A stretch of 64,000 nt of DNA from Gammaproteobacteria bacterium (GTDB lineage Bacteria > Pseudomonadota > Gammaproteobacteria > Acidithiobacillales > Acidithiobacillaceae), in assembly GCA_023381645.1 (NCBI GenBank), contig JAMCRJ010000089.1, positions 12,973-76,972 on the forward strand. Direction: 5' to 3'. A program made the translations under genes and the position numbers. The notes beneath the pieces were generated by a model, which did not search any database, was not told where the DNA came from, and was given only the letters and a program-made list of their open reading frames with translations. Every line of letters begins with the position of its first letter. The first letter of the stretch is position 1. This document shows, piece after piece, positions 17,211-27,960 of this stretch.

Positions 17211-17385
17211 ATGCCAAGAATTTTCGACAACATAGAAAAACCACTACTGCCAGCGCTACAGGAAACCCTTAAGGTCGCCGAACGCGCAGATTTCTGTGTC
17301 GGGTACTTCAACCTTCGCGGCTGGCGTCACCTTGCTGGACACGTTGATCGGTGGGCAGGCGGCGAAGGCCAATGCTGCCGCTGCT
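17211..17385 (+). pseudogene. N-terminal fragment of a PLD-type nuclease/helicase protein
   Basis: The frame begins MPRIFDNIEKPLLPALQETL and continues through ADFCVGYFNLRGWRHLAGHVDRW to GGEGQCCR. This is the start of large proteins with an N-terminal phospholipase D-like domain and a superfamily 2 helicase. After about residue 56 the similarity breaks off at about 17380-17385, where the DprA-like reading begins in another frame. A deletion that joined two neighbouring genes is the simplest explanation. Confidence 0.65.
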
Positions 17386-17785
17386 CGGCCTCATCGCCTC
17401 GCGCGAATGCCCCGGCCACGTCCTGCTGGAAACGCTGGAGTGCGTGCCGGAATGGGTCAAGGCCGGGCGGGTGATCGTCAGCGGCTTCCACTCACCGCTG
17501 GAACAGCAGGTGCTGCGCTCGGTACTCCGGCGCACGGGGCGCGTGGTCAAGGTGCTGACGCGCGGCATGAGCGATTACCGCCCCACAGAGGAAGAGCGCG
17601 AACCGCTGGCCGAAGGCCGCATGCTGGTCATCACCGCCTGCCTGCCCAAGGTGCGACGCACCACCCGTGAAACCGCGCTGGCGCGCAATCGATTGGTATT
17701 GGCGCTGGCCAGCGAGACCATTACACCCCATGTCGCCGAGGGCAGCCCACTGGCTGCGTTGCTTTGCGAAGGAAAAGCACCGTGA
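17372..17785 (+). pseudogene. DprA/Smf-like Rossmann-domain protein, N-terminus missing
   Basis: About 137 residues of a SMF/DprA-like nucleotide-binding fold: LLGLIASRECPGHVLLETL, VIVSGFHSPLEQQVLRSVLR, VVKVLTRGMSDYR and ETALARNRLVLALASETITP. Full-length relatives carry some 80-150 further N-terminal residues, which are absent here because the upstream PLD gene fragment is fused directly to this part. It could still be translated from the ATG at 17372. Its stop overlaps the AlbA_2 start (GTGA), so the genes were once translationally coupled. Confidence 0.6.
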
Positions 17786-19344
17786 CCAAACTCCCCATCA
17801 ACCTCAATGACCTGCTGCGCCAGCGCACGGTCGAGGGCGACCGCATCGAATACAAGGCTGGATGGAACCCAGACCCGGTCATCCGCACCGTGTGCGCCTT
17901 CGCCAACGACTTCGAAAACCTCGGCGGCGGTTATGTGGTGATCGGCCAGGATTGCGATGCCAATGGCCTGCCGGTATTTCCACCGGTGGGTTTGCCAGAC
18001 AACCAACTCGACAAAATTCAGCGGGAACTGCTGGCCCACTGCCAGTTGATCCAGCCGCCGTATTTCCCTGTGCTGAGTGTTGAGGAAGTTGAGGGACGCA
18101 AGCTGATCGTGCTGTGGGCGCCGGGCGGCCAGAACCGCCCCTACAAGGCACCGGAGTCGGTGACGGCCAAGCACAAGGCCTGGCGCTATTACATCCGCCG
18201 CTACAGCAGCACGGTGGAAGCCAAGGGCGACACCGAGCAAGAATTGTTGAGCCTGGCCGCCAAGGTGCCATTCGACGACCGCTACAACCAGTCGGCACGG
18301 ATTGATGATCTCTCGAAACCCCTGATGCAGGCATTTTTACAGGAGGTGGACAGCGCATTGGCGGCGGATGCGCCAGGGTTGTCGGTCGAGGCATTGGCGC
18401 GGCAGATGAACGTGGCGGGCGGGCCTACCGAATCGCCGTGGCCCAAGAACGTGGGCCTGCTGTTTTTCAATGAGACGCCGGAGCGATTTTTCCCCGGCGT
18501 GCAGATCGATGTGGTCTGGTTTCCCGAGGGCGCGGGCGGTGATCGCTTCGAGGAAAAGATCTTCAAGGGCCCGCTGGCGCGGATGACGCGCGAGGCCTTG
18601 AGCTACATCCAGCGCAACTACCTGCGCGAGACGGTCATCAAGCATCCGGATCGTGCCGAGGCCACACGGGTCTGGAATTTCCCTTACGCAGCCATAGAAG
18701 AAGCCTTGGTCAACGCGGTCTACCACCGCTCCTACGAGGAGCGTGAGCCCATTGAGGTGCGCATCAGCAACGAAGAACTGGTCATCCTGAGCTTCCCGGG
18801 CCCGGATCGGTCAATCCGGCTGGAGGACTTTCAGGCGGGGCGTATTGTCAGCCGCCGCTACCGCAACCGGCGGATTGGGGAGTTCCTCAAGGAACTGGAG
18901 ATGACCGAAGGGCGCTCCACCGGCATCCCGAAAATTCTGAAGGAAATGGTGGCCAACGGCTCGCCAGCACCGCTGTTCGAGACGGACGACGACCGCCTCT
19001 CGTTCGTGATCCGTTTGCCGCGACATCCGCTGGCGCTTGTCCCGCCAGCAGACTCCCAGCAAGTCACCCCGCAAGTCACCCCGCAAGTCACCCCGCAAGT
19101 CACCCCGCAAGCAGGAATGCTACTGGCACGAATAGAGGGGGAAATGACCCGGCAGGCCATTCAGGATGCTCTGGGGCTGGCCGACAGGGAGCATTTCCGC
19201 AAGACCTATTTGGCACCAGCGCTGGAACAGGGCGTCATCGAAATGACCCTGCCCGACAAGCCCAACAGCCGCAGTCAGCGCTACCGCCTGACCCCCCTTG
19301 GGCAACACTGGCTGAATACGCATCCTGGTGGCGGCACAAGTTGA
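17782..19344 (+). CDS. AlbA_2 (Schlafen-type) domain protein with GHKL-like ATPase and winged-helix end
   Basis: A 520-residue protein of the group often labelled RecG-related transcriptional regulator. The N-terminal AlbA_2 domain includes EGDRIEYKAGWNP, TVCAFANDFENLGGGYVVIG and GRKLIVLWAPGG. A GHKL-like region lies at about residues 280-400 (YAAIEEALVNAVYHRSYEER, then RRIGEFLKELEMTEGRSTGI). The C-terminus resembles a winged helix. Four QVTP repeats form a linker near residues 426-443. The GTG at 17782 overlaps the previous stop. AlbA_2 proteins are frequent in defence islands; a role in nucleic-acid sensing or regulation is inferred. Confidence 0.78.
   Translation: MTKLPINLNDLLRQRTVEGDRIEYKAGWNPDPVIRTVCAFANDFENLGGGYVVIGQDCDANGLPVFPPVGLPDNQLDKIQRELLAHCQLIQPPYFPVLSVEEVEGRKLIVLWAPGGQNRPYKAPESVTAKHKAWRYYIRRYSSTVEAKGDTEQELLSLAAKVPFDDRYNQSARIDDLSKPLMQAFLQEVDSALAADAPGLSVEALARQMNVAGGPTESPWPKNVGLLFFNETPERFFPGVQIDVVWFPEGAGGDRFEEKIFKGPLARMTREALSYIQRNYLRETVIKHPDRAEATRVWNFPYAAIEEALVNAVYHRSYEEREPIEVRISNEELVILSFPGPDRSIRLEDFQAGRIVSRRYRNRRIGEFLKELEMTEGRSTGIPKILKEMVANGSPAPLFETDDDRLSFVIRLPRHPLALVPPADSQQVTPQVTPQVTPQVTPQAGMLLARIEGEMTRQAIQDALGLADREHFRKTYLAPALEQGVIEMTLPDKPNSRSQRYRLTPLGQHWLNTHPGGGTS
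19059..19106 (+). repeat. four perfect 12-bp tandem repeats inside the AlbA_2 gene
   Basis: The unit GCAAGTCACCCC occurs four times without a mismatch, encoding QVTP four times in the linker before the winged-helix end. Perfect copies imply recent slippage. Copy-number changes would keep the frame and only alter linker length. Confidence 0.95.
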
Positions 19345-19362
19345 AAACCGGAGGAATGAGCC

Positions 19363-19590
19363 ATGGCCGTTGAGTCACTTCCCAACTTCACCCGCCCCGC
19401 CCGCCAGCGCTGGGAGTCCATCCCCGCAGATATCCGCCAGCACCTGCTGGCCAATGTCTGGTGCGGGCAATGCCGCCACGAAGTGACGATCACCAATTTC
19501 ACCGGGACCATCAAGAGTGGCAACTTGCTGCTGGTGGGTAAATGCGCTGAGTGTCACGGCGACGTGGCGCGGGCGATCGAGGGCTCGTGA
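19363..19590 (+). CDS. small zinc-ribbon-like protein (75 aa)
   Basis: Not recognised as a named family. The protein has WCGQC (about residues 33-37) and KCAEC (about 60-64), a likely treble-clef or ribbon zinc site, within a basic N-terminus and a short beta-rich middle (VTITNFTGTIKSGNLLLVG). A GGAGGA site precedes the ATG. It lies 18 bp after the AlbA_2 gene on the same strand, so it probably belongs to the same operon and may act with it. Confidence 0.7.
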   Translation: MAVESLPNFTRPARQRWESIPADIRQHLLANVWCGQCRHEVTITNFTGTIKSGNLLLVGKCAECHGDVARAIEGS

Positions 19591-19685
19591 GCGCGTTGCC
19601 GCAGCAGTGCTCATTGGCCCCAATAGCAAGTTGTTCGGCAGTAAACTCCCCGCCACCAGATAAAAATCTTATTTTGCTCCAAACA

Positions 19686-22600
19686 TTACCCCAACGCCTT
19701 CCGCGCGTTCACAAAAATCTGCATCCATGGCGTAGCCTCACCCCACTCCGGCGGCCGCCAGCTCATCTGCAGGCTGCGCACGGCCCGCTCCGGGTGCGGC
19801 ATGAGGATAGACACCCTGCCGTCCTCATTACAGAGGCCAGCAACGCCTTGCGGGGAGCCGTTGGGATTGGCTGGATACTGCACTGCAGGCTGTCCCTGGG
19901 CATCCACAAAGCGCATGGTAACGGGCGCCACGACCGGCTGATCCCCGGCGAAGTGCGCCCGGCCTTCGCCGTGGGCGATAACGATGGGCGCGTAAGTGCC
20001 CGCCATACCCGCAAATAACAGCGAAGGCGAATCCACGACCTCGACCATGGCCAGCCGCGCTTCGAACTGCTCCGAGCGATTGCGTGCAAAATGCGGCCAG
20101 TGCGCCGCGCCGGGGATAATGTCGCGCAGCTCCGCCAACATCTGACAGCCATTGCAAACGCCCAGAGCCAGACGCGAGGTATCGGCAAAGAAGGCGGCAA
20201 AATCGTCCCGCAGACGATCATGGAAAAGGATCGATTTGGCCCAGCCCGCACCGGCACCCAACACATCTCCGTAGGAAAAGCCGCCGCAAGCGGCCATTGC
20301 CTGGAAATCCGGCAAGCGATGACGACCGGCTGCAAGGTCGCTCATATGTACGTCCACGGCGGTAAAACCGGCGCGATGGAAAGCCGCCGCCATCTCGATC
20401 TGGCCATTGACACCCTGCTCCCGGAGGATCGCCACACGGGGCCTGGCCCCGGTCTGAATCATCGGCATCTGCGGGGTAAAGGACAGACGGGAGAACAGTG
20501 GCGCTTCCTCCGCAGCCACCGCAGCAAAAGCCTCTTGAGCGCAAAGCGGATCATCGCGCAGGGCCTGCATCCGGTTACTGGTCTCCGCCCAGGTGCGCAG
20601 CAGGTCAGCGACGGCTTCGTTCAGGACGGATTGGCCATCCTGCTGTATTTGTAAACGCCAGTGGTCGGCCTTTACCTGACCAATGACCTGAGCCCGTCCA
20701 GCGAGGCCGGCATCGGCAAAAATCTGCAAGATTTGCGCGTGCTGGGCGGTCGAGGTCTGGATGACCACCCCTGGCTCCTCGGCAAAGAGGAAGGACCAGC
20801 TATCCGCCCCCGAAGGCAGTTGAATGTCCGCCCCACAGCGGCTGGCGAAAGACATTTCGCAGAGGGTTGCCCAGAGGCCACCGTCGGAGCGGTCATGGTA
20901 GGCCAGCACCAGTTCCCGCATGCGCAAAGCCTGCAATGCGGTGAACAGGCCGCGCAACAACCCCGGAGCATCCAGATCGGGTGCGCCGTTACCCATCTGC
21001 CCCAAAGTCTGGGCCAGAATGGAAGCGCCAAGCCGACCACACCCCAAGTCCACCAGCCAGAGATCCGTATCAGGTTGAGCAGACCACTGAGGGGTCCAGC
21101 TTTTCCGCAAATCTGCCACAGGCGCGAAGGCCGAGATGATCACCGACAGGGGTGACACGACGGCCTTTTCCACGCCCTCCTCCTGCCAGATAGTGCGCAT
21201 GGACAGGGAATCTTTGCCCACCGGGATGGCAAGGTCCAGCGCCGGACAGAGTTCCAGTGCCGCAGCACGTACCGCGTCATAGAGCGCCGCGTCTTCTCCA
21301 GGATGATCTGCCGCCGCCATCCAGTTGGCCGAAAGCTTGATATCTCCCAGCGCGGCCACATCGGCGGCAAAAAGATTGGTGAGGGCTTCGGCAATGGCCA
21401 GCCGGGCGCTGGCTGCAGGATTCAACACTGCCACCGGGGCACGTTCGCCGATGGCCATGGCCTCGCCGTGAGTATTCCAGAAGTCCGCTGCCGTAACGCC
21501 ACAATCGGCCACCGGCACCTGCCACGGCCCCGCCATCTGGTCGCGGTGAATCAGGCCACCGACACTGCGGTCACCGATGGTGATGAGGAATTCCTTGCTG
21601 GCTACCGAAGGATGGCGCAGGACGGCATAGGCGGCAGCGCGCAGGTTGGCGCCAGACAGGTCCAGCGGCCGCAAATCGGGTTGCACATGCCGACTGTCCC
21701 GCTCCATGCGCGGCGGGCAGCCCAGCAGGGCGCTGAGGGCCATATCCACCGGCCGATCATGGAGCAGGGAATCCTCCAGAATCAGGGCATCCTCCGCCGT
21801 GGCTTCTCCCAGGACCGCCCAGGGGCAGCGCTCGCGGGCGCAGATCTCCGTGAAACGCGGCAGGTCTGCCGCCGCCACGGCCAGCACATAACGCTCCTGC
21901 GCCTCATTACTCCAGATCTGCATAGGCGACATGGCCTGTTCTTCATTGGGCACCGCCCGCAGTTGCAGATGGCCGCCACGACCACCATCGTGCAACAACT
22001 CGGGAATGGCGTTGGAGAGCCCGCCCGCCCCAACATCATGGATGGACAAAATAGGTGAATCCTCTCCCAGAGCAATACAACGCTCGATCACTTCCTGGGC
22101 CCGGCGCTGCATTTCCGGATTGCCGCGCTGCACCGAGGCAAAATCCAGTTGCTCATCCCCTGCCCCGCTGGCCACACTGGAAGCAGCGCCGCCACCCAGA
22201 CCGATAAGCATGGCCGGCCCGCCGATAACCAGCACCTTGGCGCCTTCCGGCAGGGGTTTCTTCTCCACCAGCAGAGGGCGAATCTGACCCAGACCGCCGG
22301 CCAGCATGATGGGTTTGTGGTAGCCGCGGTGCAGCCCATCCTGATCACATTCGAAGACCCGGAAATAACCGGCAATGGCCGGGCGGCCGAATTCGTTGTT
22401 GAAGGCTGCAGCACCCAGGGGGCCTTCGCGCATGATGTCCAGCGCCGAGCGGATACGCGCCGGCTTTCCGTAAGGGTTCGACTCCCATGACTGGATATAG
22501 CCGGGAATCCGCAGATGTGACACCGAGAAACCAGTCAAACCCGCCTTGGGCTTGCCGCCCCGCCCGGTGGCACCCTCGTCGCGAATCTCGCCGCCACTCC

Positions 22601-23537
22601 CCGTGGCCGCTCCGGGAAAAGGCGAAATGGCCGTCGGATGGTTGTGGGTTTCCACTTTCATCAGAATGGCGGTGCGCTCTTCCGCTACGGCATATGCTCC
22701 CGACACGCCCACCGCGAAGGGCTGGCTCAGCGCGCCACCCGCCATGACCGCGGCATTGTCCTTATAGGCAGACAGGGTGCCCTGCGGATGCAGACGATGA
22801 GTTTCGCGAATCATGGCGAACAAGCTGAGGGCCTGATCCTGGCCATCCAGCCGGAAGGCCGCATTGAACACCTTGTGTCGGCAGTGCTCGGAATTGGCCT
22901 GCGCAAACATCATCAGCTCGGCATCACTGGGATCGCGGCCCAAGCCGGAAAAATAATCAAAAAGATAATCCAGTTCCGTCGGAGCGAGAGCGAGCCCCAT
23001 ATTGTTATTGGCCGAAAGCAAAGCGGCACGCCCCTCTCTGTGCAGGGGAATGCGGGTCAGTGATGCGGGTTCCGGGTGGGCAAAAATGGCCTCTGCCGCC
23101 GCCCAGTCCGGCAACACCGACTCGGTCATGGGATCGTGCAGAAGCCGACTCATGACCTGCAACTCCGCCGCGCTGAAGGCCGCATCGCCGGCTTTGCGCA
23201 AGCGATACGAAACCCCCCGTTCAATACGCCGCACCGCACCCAATCCACAGTGTCCGGCAATATCCGTCGCCTTGCTGGACCATGGCGAGATGGTCCCGAG
23301 ACGGGGCACCACGCAAACTTCCGGTGCGTCCTCTGCATCTCCTTCAGGAGGTTCCCCGTAATACAGCAAAGCCGTCAGCACCCCCATTTCTGCCGACGTC
23401 AGGGGCGCGCCGAGATCAATCAGATGGACGTATTGAGCGACTGCGCTCTGGACGGGGAAACCCTCGGCAACGAGGATGCGTAGCAAGTGTTGCACACGAA
23501 AGGCGGACAGCGCCGCAGAGCCGCGAAGCAGCAGCAT
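19686..23537 (-). CDS. purL: phosphoribosylformylglycinamidine synthase, large single-chain type
   Basis: Fourth step of purine biosynthesis: FGAR, glutamine and ATP to FGAM. The 1283-residue chain combines the N-terminal PurS-like part, the two PurM-like synthetase halves ([50 protein letters not shown]) and the C-terminal glutaminase ([26 protein letters not shown], catalytic Cys in [10 protein letters not shown], and H/E in the MPHPERAVR end). The ATG at 23537 has GAGGGA upstream; an ATG five codons earlier is also possible. It is 70 bp after purC in a purB-purC-purL run. A decayed relative of its 3' end lies at 53.2-53.6 kb. Confidence 0.97.
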   Translation of the reverse strand: MLLLRGSAALSAFRVQHLLRILVAEGFPVQSAVAQYVHLIDLGAPLTSAEMGVLTALLYYGEPPEGDAEDAPEVCVVPRLGTISPWSSKATDIAGHCGLGAVRRIERGVSYRLRKAGDAAFSAAELQVMSRLLHDPMTESVLPDWAAAEAIFAHPEPASLTRIPLHREGRAALLSANNNMGLALAPTELDYLFDYFSGLGRDPSDAELMMFAQANSEHCRHKVFNAAFRLDGQDQALSLFAMIRETHRLHPQGTLSAYKDNAAVMAGGALSQPFAVGVSGAYAVAEERTAILMKVETHNHPTAISPFPGAATGSGGEIRDEGATGRGGKPKAGLTGFSVSHLRIPGYIQSWESNPYGKPARIRSALDIMREGPLGAAAFNNEFGRPAIAGYFRVFECDQDGLHRGYHKPIMLAGGLGQIRPLLVEKKPLPEGAKVLVIGGPAMLIGLGGGAASSVASGAGDEQLDFASVQRGNPEMQRRAQEVIERCIALGEDSPILSIHDVGAGGLSNAIPELLHDGGRGGHLQLRAVPNEEQAMSPMQIWSNEAQERYVLAVAAADLPRFTEICARERCPWAVLGEATAEDALILEDSLLHDRPVDMALSALLGCPPRMERDSRHVQPDLRPLDLSGANLRAAAYAVLRHPSVASKEFLITIGDRSVGGLIHRDQMAGPWQVPVADCGVTAADFWNTHGEAMAIGERAPVAVLNPAASARLAIAEALTNLFAADVAALGDIKLSANWMAAADHPGEDAALYDAVRAAALELCPALDLAIPVGKDSLSMRTIWQEEGVEKAVVSPLSVIISAFAPVADLRKSWTPQWSAQPDTDLWLVDLGCGRLGASILAQTLGQMGNGAPDLDAPGLLRGLFTALQALRMRELVLAYHDRSDGGLWATLCEMSFASRCGADIQLPSGADSWSFLFAEEPGVVIQTSTAQHAQILQIFADAGLAGRAQVIGQVKADHWRLQIQQDGQSVLNEAVADLLRTWAETSNRMQALRDDPLCAQEAFAAVAAEEAPLFSRLSFTPQMPMIQTGARPRVAILREQGVNGQIEMAAAFHRAGFTAVDVHMSDLAAGRHRLPDFQAMAACGGFSYGDVLGAGAGWAKSILFHDRLRDDFAAFFADTSRLALGVCNGCQMLAELRDIIPGAAHWPHFARNRSEQFEARLAMVEVVDSPSLLFAGMAGTYAPIVIAHGEGRAHFAGDQPVVAPVTMRFVDAQGQPAVQYPANPNGSPQGVAGLCNEDGRVSILMPHPERAVRSLQMSWRPPEWGEATPWMQIFVNARKALG

Positions 23538-23607
23538 GGGATGATCCCTCATTCAAGAAACGCGGCAGGACGAGCCCGAAGACTATCCCGCGGGAAAGAT
23601 TACGACT

Positions 23608-24330
23608 TTATGATGCTGCCGGAAGCGGCACACCCAGGCGGCGCGCGACTTCTACGTACGCTTCTACCACCCCGCCCAGGCCGCGGCGAAAGCGATCTTT
23701 ATCCATTTTTTCCAGACTCCCGGCGTCCCAGAGTCGACAGCCGTCGGGGCTGAATTCATCGCCGAGATACAACTCACCGTCAAAACGCCCGAACTCCAGT
23801 TTAAAGTCCACCAGAATCAGATTCGCTTTTGCAAATAGTGCGGACAGCAGCATATTGACCCGCATCGTCCAACGGCGCATGACCTCTACCTCTTCTGCCG
23901 TCGCCCAACCAAAAGTACGAATATGGGACGTGTTGATCATGGGATCGTGCAGCGCATCGTTCTTCAGGAAAAATTCCAGCGTCGGCGGCTCCAGAATCCG
24001 GCCCTCCTCGATACCCAGGCGCTTGGACAAGGACCCCGCCGCCCGATTCCGCACCACACATTCCACCGGGATCATCTCCAGACGGCGCACCAGGCTTTCT
24101 CGCGCATTGAGGCGGCGGATAAAATGGGTCGGCACACCCTCACCCTGCAAATACTCCATGATGAAGGCATTGAACGCATTGTTTATCTCGCCTTTATGGG
24201 CGAGCTGCTCGACCTTTTCGCCATCAAAGGCCGAAGTGTCATCCTTGAAATGCAGGACCAACTCATCGGGTGATTCGCTGGCATAGACGATCTTGGCCTT
24301 GCCCTCATAGAGGGCGATGCGTTCATTCAT
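23608..24330 (-). CDS. purC: SAICAR synthetase
   Basis: Joins CAIR and aspartate in purine biosynthesis. The 240-residue protein has YEGKAKIVY near the N-terminus, [44 protein letters not shown] and [17 protein letters not shown], all typical of PurC. AAGGA lies 7 bp before the ATG. The start overlaps the end of purB by 8 bp, so the two are translationally coupled. Confidence 0.97.
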   Translation of the reverse strand: MNERIALYEGKAKIVYASESPDELVLHFKDDTSAFDGEKVEQLAHKGEINNAFNAFIMEYLQGEGVPTHFIRRLNARESLVRRLEMIPVECVVRNRAAGSLSKRLGIEEGRILEPPTLEFFLKNDALHDPMINTSHIRTFGWATAEEVEVMRRWTMRVNMLLSALFAKANLILVDFKLEFGRFDGELYLGDEFSPDGCRLWDAGSLEKMDKDRFRRGLGGVVEAYVEVARRLGVPLPAAS

Positions 24331-25633
24331 CGGGTTGTCCTTCCGGAAAGACGCGAGCGAAAATGGCGTCCACATTGCGGGTGTGATAGCCAAGATCAAA
24401 CAACTCCGCCAGTTCCGGCGCGCTCAGATAAGGCTGAATCTGTGGGTCCGCTGCCAGGAGAGATTTGAAGTCCGCATTCGCCTCCCAGACCTGCATCGCG
24501 TTGCGCTGCACCACCCGGTATGCGTCTTCGCGCAGCATGCCCTTCCCGGTGAGCGCCAGCAGCACCCGCTGTGAGAAAATCAGGCCATGCATCTTGTGCA
24601 GATTATCCAGCATCCGCTGCGGATAAACCACGAGCCCTTCCAGCAGGCCGCTCGCCCGATGGAACATGAAGTCCATGACGATGCAGGCATCGGGGCCGAT
24701 CACCCGCTCCACACTGGAGTGCGAAATATCGCGCTCATGCCAGAGGGCGATGTCCTCCAGCGCCATGCCCGCATAACCACGCAGCAGGCGGGCGAGACCG
24801 GTCAGATTCTCGGAGAGGATAGGATTGCGCTTGTGGGGCATGGCGGAACTGCCCTTCTGCCCGGCGGTGAATGGCTCCTCCGCCTCCAGCACCTCGGTGC
24901 GTTGCAGATGTCGGATTTCCACGGCGATCTTCTCGATGGACCCGGCAATCACTGCGAGGGTGCCGAAAAACTCGGCGTGACGGTCCCGGGAAATGACTTG
25001 CGTACTGGCCAGTTCCGGGGACAGCCCCAAATCCGCACAGACCGCTTCTTCGACGCCGGGATCAATGTTGGCAAACGTTCCGACGGCCCCCGACAACATG
25101 CCCGCAGACACAGCGTCTATGGCACTGATCAGGCGTTGCCGGTTGCGCTGCGCTTCGGCACACCACACCGCCACCTTCAAACCAAAAGTGATGGGCTCCG
25201 CGTGAATGCCATGGGAGCGGCCGATCATCACGGTGTCCTTGTGCTTCCAGGCCAGGTGCGCCAGCGCCTGGTACAGGCGATCCATCCCTTCCAGCAGCAG
25301 TGCCCCGGAACGCCTCAACTGTAGCGCAAAACCCGTATCGACCACGTCCGAAGAGGTCAGGCCAAGGTGGATGAAGCGGCTGGACGGCCCCACATGCTCG
25401 GCCACGGACGTCAGAAAGGCAATGACGTCGTGTTTGACTTCCAGCTCAATTTCCGCAATACGGGCGCTATCAAAAGCCGCTTTCGCCTCGATCTCGGCCA
25501 GGGCGTCGGCGGGAATCTGCCCGCGCACCGCCAGCGCCCGGCAGGCTGCCAGTTCCACGTCGAGCCAGGCCTGATATTTGGCATCCTGCGTCCATAAGGC
25601 ACCCATTTCCGGGCGCGTATAGCGCTCGATCAT
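24323..25633 (-). CDS. purB: adenylosuccinate lyase
   Basis: Cleaves SAICAR and adenylosuccinate. The 436-residue enzyme carries the signature loop [17 protein letters not shown] with its catalytic Ser, [17 protein letters not shown] and [20 protein letters not shown]. The start ATG overlaps the bamC stop by 4 bp and the end overlaps purC by 8 bp. PurB and PurC act on consecutive steps, so the coupling is functional. Confidence 0.97.
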   Translation of the reverse strand: MIERYTRPEMGALWTQDAKYQAWLDVELAACRALAVRGQIPADALAEIEAKAAFDSARIAEIELEVKHDVIAFLTSVAEHVGPSSRFIHLGLTSSDVVDTGFALQLRRSGALLLEGMDRLYQALAHLAWKHKDTVMIGRSHGIHAEPITFGLKVAVWCAEAQRNRQRLISAIDAVSAGMLSGAVGTFANIDPGVEEAVCADLGLSPELASTQVISRDRHAEFFGTLAVIAGSIEKIAVEIRHLQRTEVLEAEEPFTAGQKGSSAMPHKRNPILSENLTGLARLLRGYAGMALEDIALWHERDISHSSVERVIGPDACIVMDFMFHRASGLLEGLVVYPQRMLDNLHKMHGLIFSQRVLLALTGKGMLREDAYRVVQRNAMQVWEANADFKSLLAADPQIQPYLSAPELAELFDLGYHTRNVDAIFARVFPEGQPDE

Positions 25634-26763
25634 GCCTTATCTCCGTTTTTGGGAGACAGGCCCGACTGCAGCTTGTCGAGAATTTCTGCAGACCATTTGG
25701 GCGCATCCTTGCCCACGCCCGGCGTCGTCTCCAGGACGCTGCCCGTATCGTCTTTCATGCGCAGCAGCGTCACCCGGACAGAAACGGGCTTCTGTTTCTC
25801 CCGGCTGCTCCATATTGCCTTGATATTATCCCACGTCCGCTGGAAGATGCCGCCGATGAAGCTCTGCTTCTGACCTGCCTTTGCACCACCCTCCCGGACC
25901 TGCACTTCCCATATCCCGGTGCCTTCCTTTTGCACGGGATAGCCCAGCCCCTGCAAGACCACTTGCACCGCGGGCTCCGCCTTGGCGGGGACGGCATTCA
26001 ACACCAGATAAGGGCCGCGGTCGTCCCGGTAGCGGGTCACTTTGATCTCCGGTATTTCTGCGAGAATGGATTCCTCGCTCAGACGTTTTTGCACCGCTTC
26101 CATAATCTGACGATTATGCCCGGCGTCGGCGGGCACCTTCTTCCACCCCACGCTACTGCCGTTGGGATTATTCCAGAGGCGTTCCTGTTGTATCGTCAGG
26201 ATTTCCACACCCTTTTCACCAGCACTCAGGTGAAAGGTGTATTTCTCCCGATAGGTTGGTGCGACAGTACGCCCCAGCACAAAGGCCAGACCACTGCGGA
26301 AATCACGCCAGTCGGTGACCAGTTCACCCTGTTCAGGAGAAAATTTCGCCACGGAGGTATCATCTGCCGCCAGTACCGCTTTCAGGGCGGCCCAAATTCG
26401 CTCTGGCCGGGCGGCCGTGCTCAACCGCAAGTCCGCACCGCTACCCAGAATCTGCGCTCCCACGCCAGCGAGGGATTTTTCCTCTACCGGCTGCTGCCCG
26501 GCCGCCTCGTGAGGTTGAAACAGTCCATAGCCACCGGAGGCGCTATTCGTATTCGTTGGCAACTCGCTGGAAGTCACCGCCCCCCCCGGTATGGTAACCC
26601 CCGGTTGCGGCGCCTGGACCAGCAGGTCCGGCGGGATCTTCAGGGGTTCCATCACCTTGGAATCCTGGTATTGGGGCCCGTTGTTGGACTTAAAGAAGGG
26701 AATGTACGAACACCCCCCCAAACCCAGAGTGGCAACCACGGCAAGAGCTACGTAACGGCGCAT
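25630..26763 (-). CDS. bamC: outer membrane assembly lipoprotein BamC
   Basis: A 377-residue lipoprotein of the BamC/NlpB family, part of the BAM complex that inserts beta-barrel proteins into the outer membrane. The signal peptide ends in a lipobox (LGLGGC, Cys18). It is followed by the flexible N-terminal region (about 19-90) and two helix-grip domains. The ATG at 26763 was preferred over an upstream frame extending to 26844, since only this start places the lipobox correctly. dapA-bamC neighbours are conserved in many gammaproteobacteria. Confidence 0.88.
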   Translation of the reverse strand: MRRYVALAVVATLGLGGCSYIPFFKSNNGPQYQDSKVMEPLKIPPDLLVQAPQPGVTIPGGAVTSSELPTNTNSASGGYGLFQPHEAAGQQPVEEKSLAGVGAQILGSGADLRLSTAARPERIWAALKAVLAADDTSVAKFSPEQGELVTDWRDFRSGLAFVLGRTVAPTYREKYTFHLSAGEKGVEILTIQQERLWNNPNGSSVGWKKVPADAGHNRQIMEAVQKRLSEESILAEIPEIKVTRYRDDRGPYLVLNAVPAKAEPAVQVVLQGLGYPVQKEGTGIWEVQVREGGAKAGQKQSFIGGIFQRTWDNIKAIWSSREKQKPVSVRVTLLRMKDDTGSVLETTPGVGKDAPKWSAEILDKLQSGLSPKNGDKA

Positions 26764-26800
26764 GCAAAACTCCACTGAACGCGACCAGGCGCGAGAATGA

Positions 26801-27676
26801 TCAGATACACTGCGCCCGGCGCAAACTTTCGCGCAGACGCTCATGATGAACGGACGAAAGAGTGGTCAGGGGCAGGCGCAGAACGGACTCCATGCGGCCC
26901 ATTTCGTGCAGGGCCCATTTGATCGGGATGGGGTTGGACTCCAGAAAGAGATCCCGGTGCAATCCTGTCAATTGCGCGTTGACCGCACGGGCGCCCACAA
27001 AGTCTCCAGCCAGTGCCAGGTCACACATCCGTGCCATCAGTCGGGGCGCTGCGTTGGCGGTAACGGAGATCACACCGCGCGCACCCAACGCCATGGCTGC
27101 AAGGGCGGCACCGTCATCACCGCTGTAAACCTGAACCTGATCCCCGCACAAGGCCAGAATTTCGGCGACCCGTTCGACTTTGCCGCTTGCTTCCTTGATG
27201 CCGACGATATCCGCACGTGGCGCCAGGCGCGCCACCGTCTCGGGTAATATATCACCAGCAGTGCGACCAGGAACGTTGTAGAGAATGATGGGAAAATGGC
27301 AGTGCTCAGCGATCGCCGAATAGTGTTGGAACAGGCCTTCCTGGGTGGGCTTATTGTAATAGGGGGAAACCAGCAGCGCTGCATCGGCCTTGACTTCCAT
27401 GGCCGCACGGGTGAGCTCTATGGCCTCATGGGTCGCGTTGGCCCCGGTTCCGGCGATCACCGGAACGCGCCCCCTGGCCTGTTCCACCACCGTCTGGATC
27501 ACCGCCACATGTTCCCTCATTTCCAGGGTGGCGGATTCTCCGGTAGTGCCGACGGCGACCAGCGCGTGCGTCCCTTCGGCGATGTGCCACTCCACCAGTT
27601 CACGGAGTGCAGTATCATCTATTGCCCCGTCCACCTGCATGGGCGTCACCAAAGCTACCATACTGCCATGAAACAT
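26801..27676 (-). CDS. dapA: 4-hydroxy-tetrahydrodipicolinate synthase
   Basis: First committed step of lysine/diaminopimelate synthesis: condensation of pyruvate with aspartate semialdehyde. The 291-residue TIM-barrel enzyme begins MFHGSMVALVTPMQVDG and contains VGTTGESATL, the catalytic Tyr region LYNVPGRTAGD, the Schiff-base Lys in IVGIKEASGKVER and YSGDDGAALAAMALGARGVI. It heads the dapA-bamC-purB-purC-purL run and lies 153 bp downstream of tRNA-Glu. Confidence 0.97.
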   Translation of the reverse strand: MFHGSMVALVTPMQVDGAIDDTALRELVEWHIAEGTHALVAVGTTGESATLEMREHVAVIQTVVEQARGRVPVIAGTGANATHEAIELTRAAMEVKADAALLVSPYYNKPTQEGLFQHYSAIAEHCHFPIILYNVPGRTAGDILPETVARLAPRADIVGIKEASGKVERVAEILALCGDQVQVYSGDDGAALAAMALGARGVISVTANAAPRLMARMCDLALAGDFVGARAVNAQLTGLHRDLFLESNPIPIKWALHEMGRMESVLRLPLTTLSSVHHERLRESLRRAQCI

Positions 27677-27829
27677 GATCCAGCTCCCGCTTTAACGCAT
27701 GCCATTTCTGCTAGGGATGGTACTTGCCCGACGGCGGGCTTGGCAAGGCAAGATTCACCCGCACCGCCCACGCTCTGGGCACGGAATGGCTTTCAGCGTA
27801 TTCAGAATGAGACGATCAGAGTGAAAAAG

Positions 27830-27905
27830 TGGCGCTCCCAAGGGGGTTCGAACCCCTGTTACCGACGTGAGAGGCCAGTGTCCTAGACCACTAGACGATG
27901 GGAGC
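27830..27905 (-). tRNA. tRNA-Glu(CTC)
   Basis: A 76-nt gene on the minus strand: acceptor GCTCCCA/TGGGAGC, discriminator G and encoded CCA, D arm with GTCTAGTGGTCTAGGAC, anticodon loop CTCTCAC giving CTC, and T arm GGGGTTCGAACCCC. It decodes GAG. Confidence 0.93.
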
Positions 27906-27914
27906 GGAGCGCAA

Positions 27915-27942
27915 ATTATAAGCTCCTTTTTCCCAAAAGCAA
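27915..27942 (-). promoter_or_regulatory. promoter of tRNA-Glu
   Basis: On the minus strand TTGCTT (27942-27937), a 16-bp spacer and a perfect TATAAT (27920-27915) lie 9 bp before the tRNA 5' end. Confidence 0.7.
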
Positions 27943-27960
27943 GATGCGGCCGATGCTCCT

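Noticed and set aside
19059..19106. A CRISPR-like repeat array
   Set aside because: The units are contiguous 12-bp copies without spacers and code for QVTP repeats.
27296..27886. A 196-codon plus-strand frame opposite dapA and tRNA-Glu
   Set aside because: It reads through the tRNA gene and mirrors dapA.
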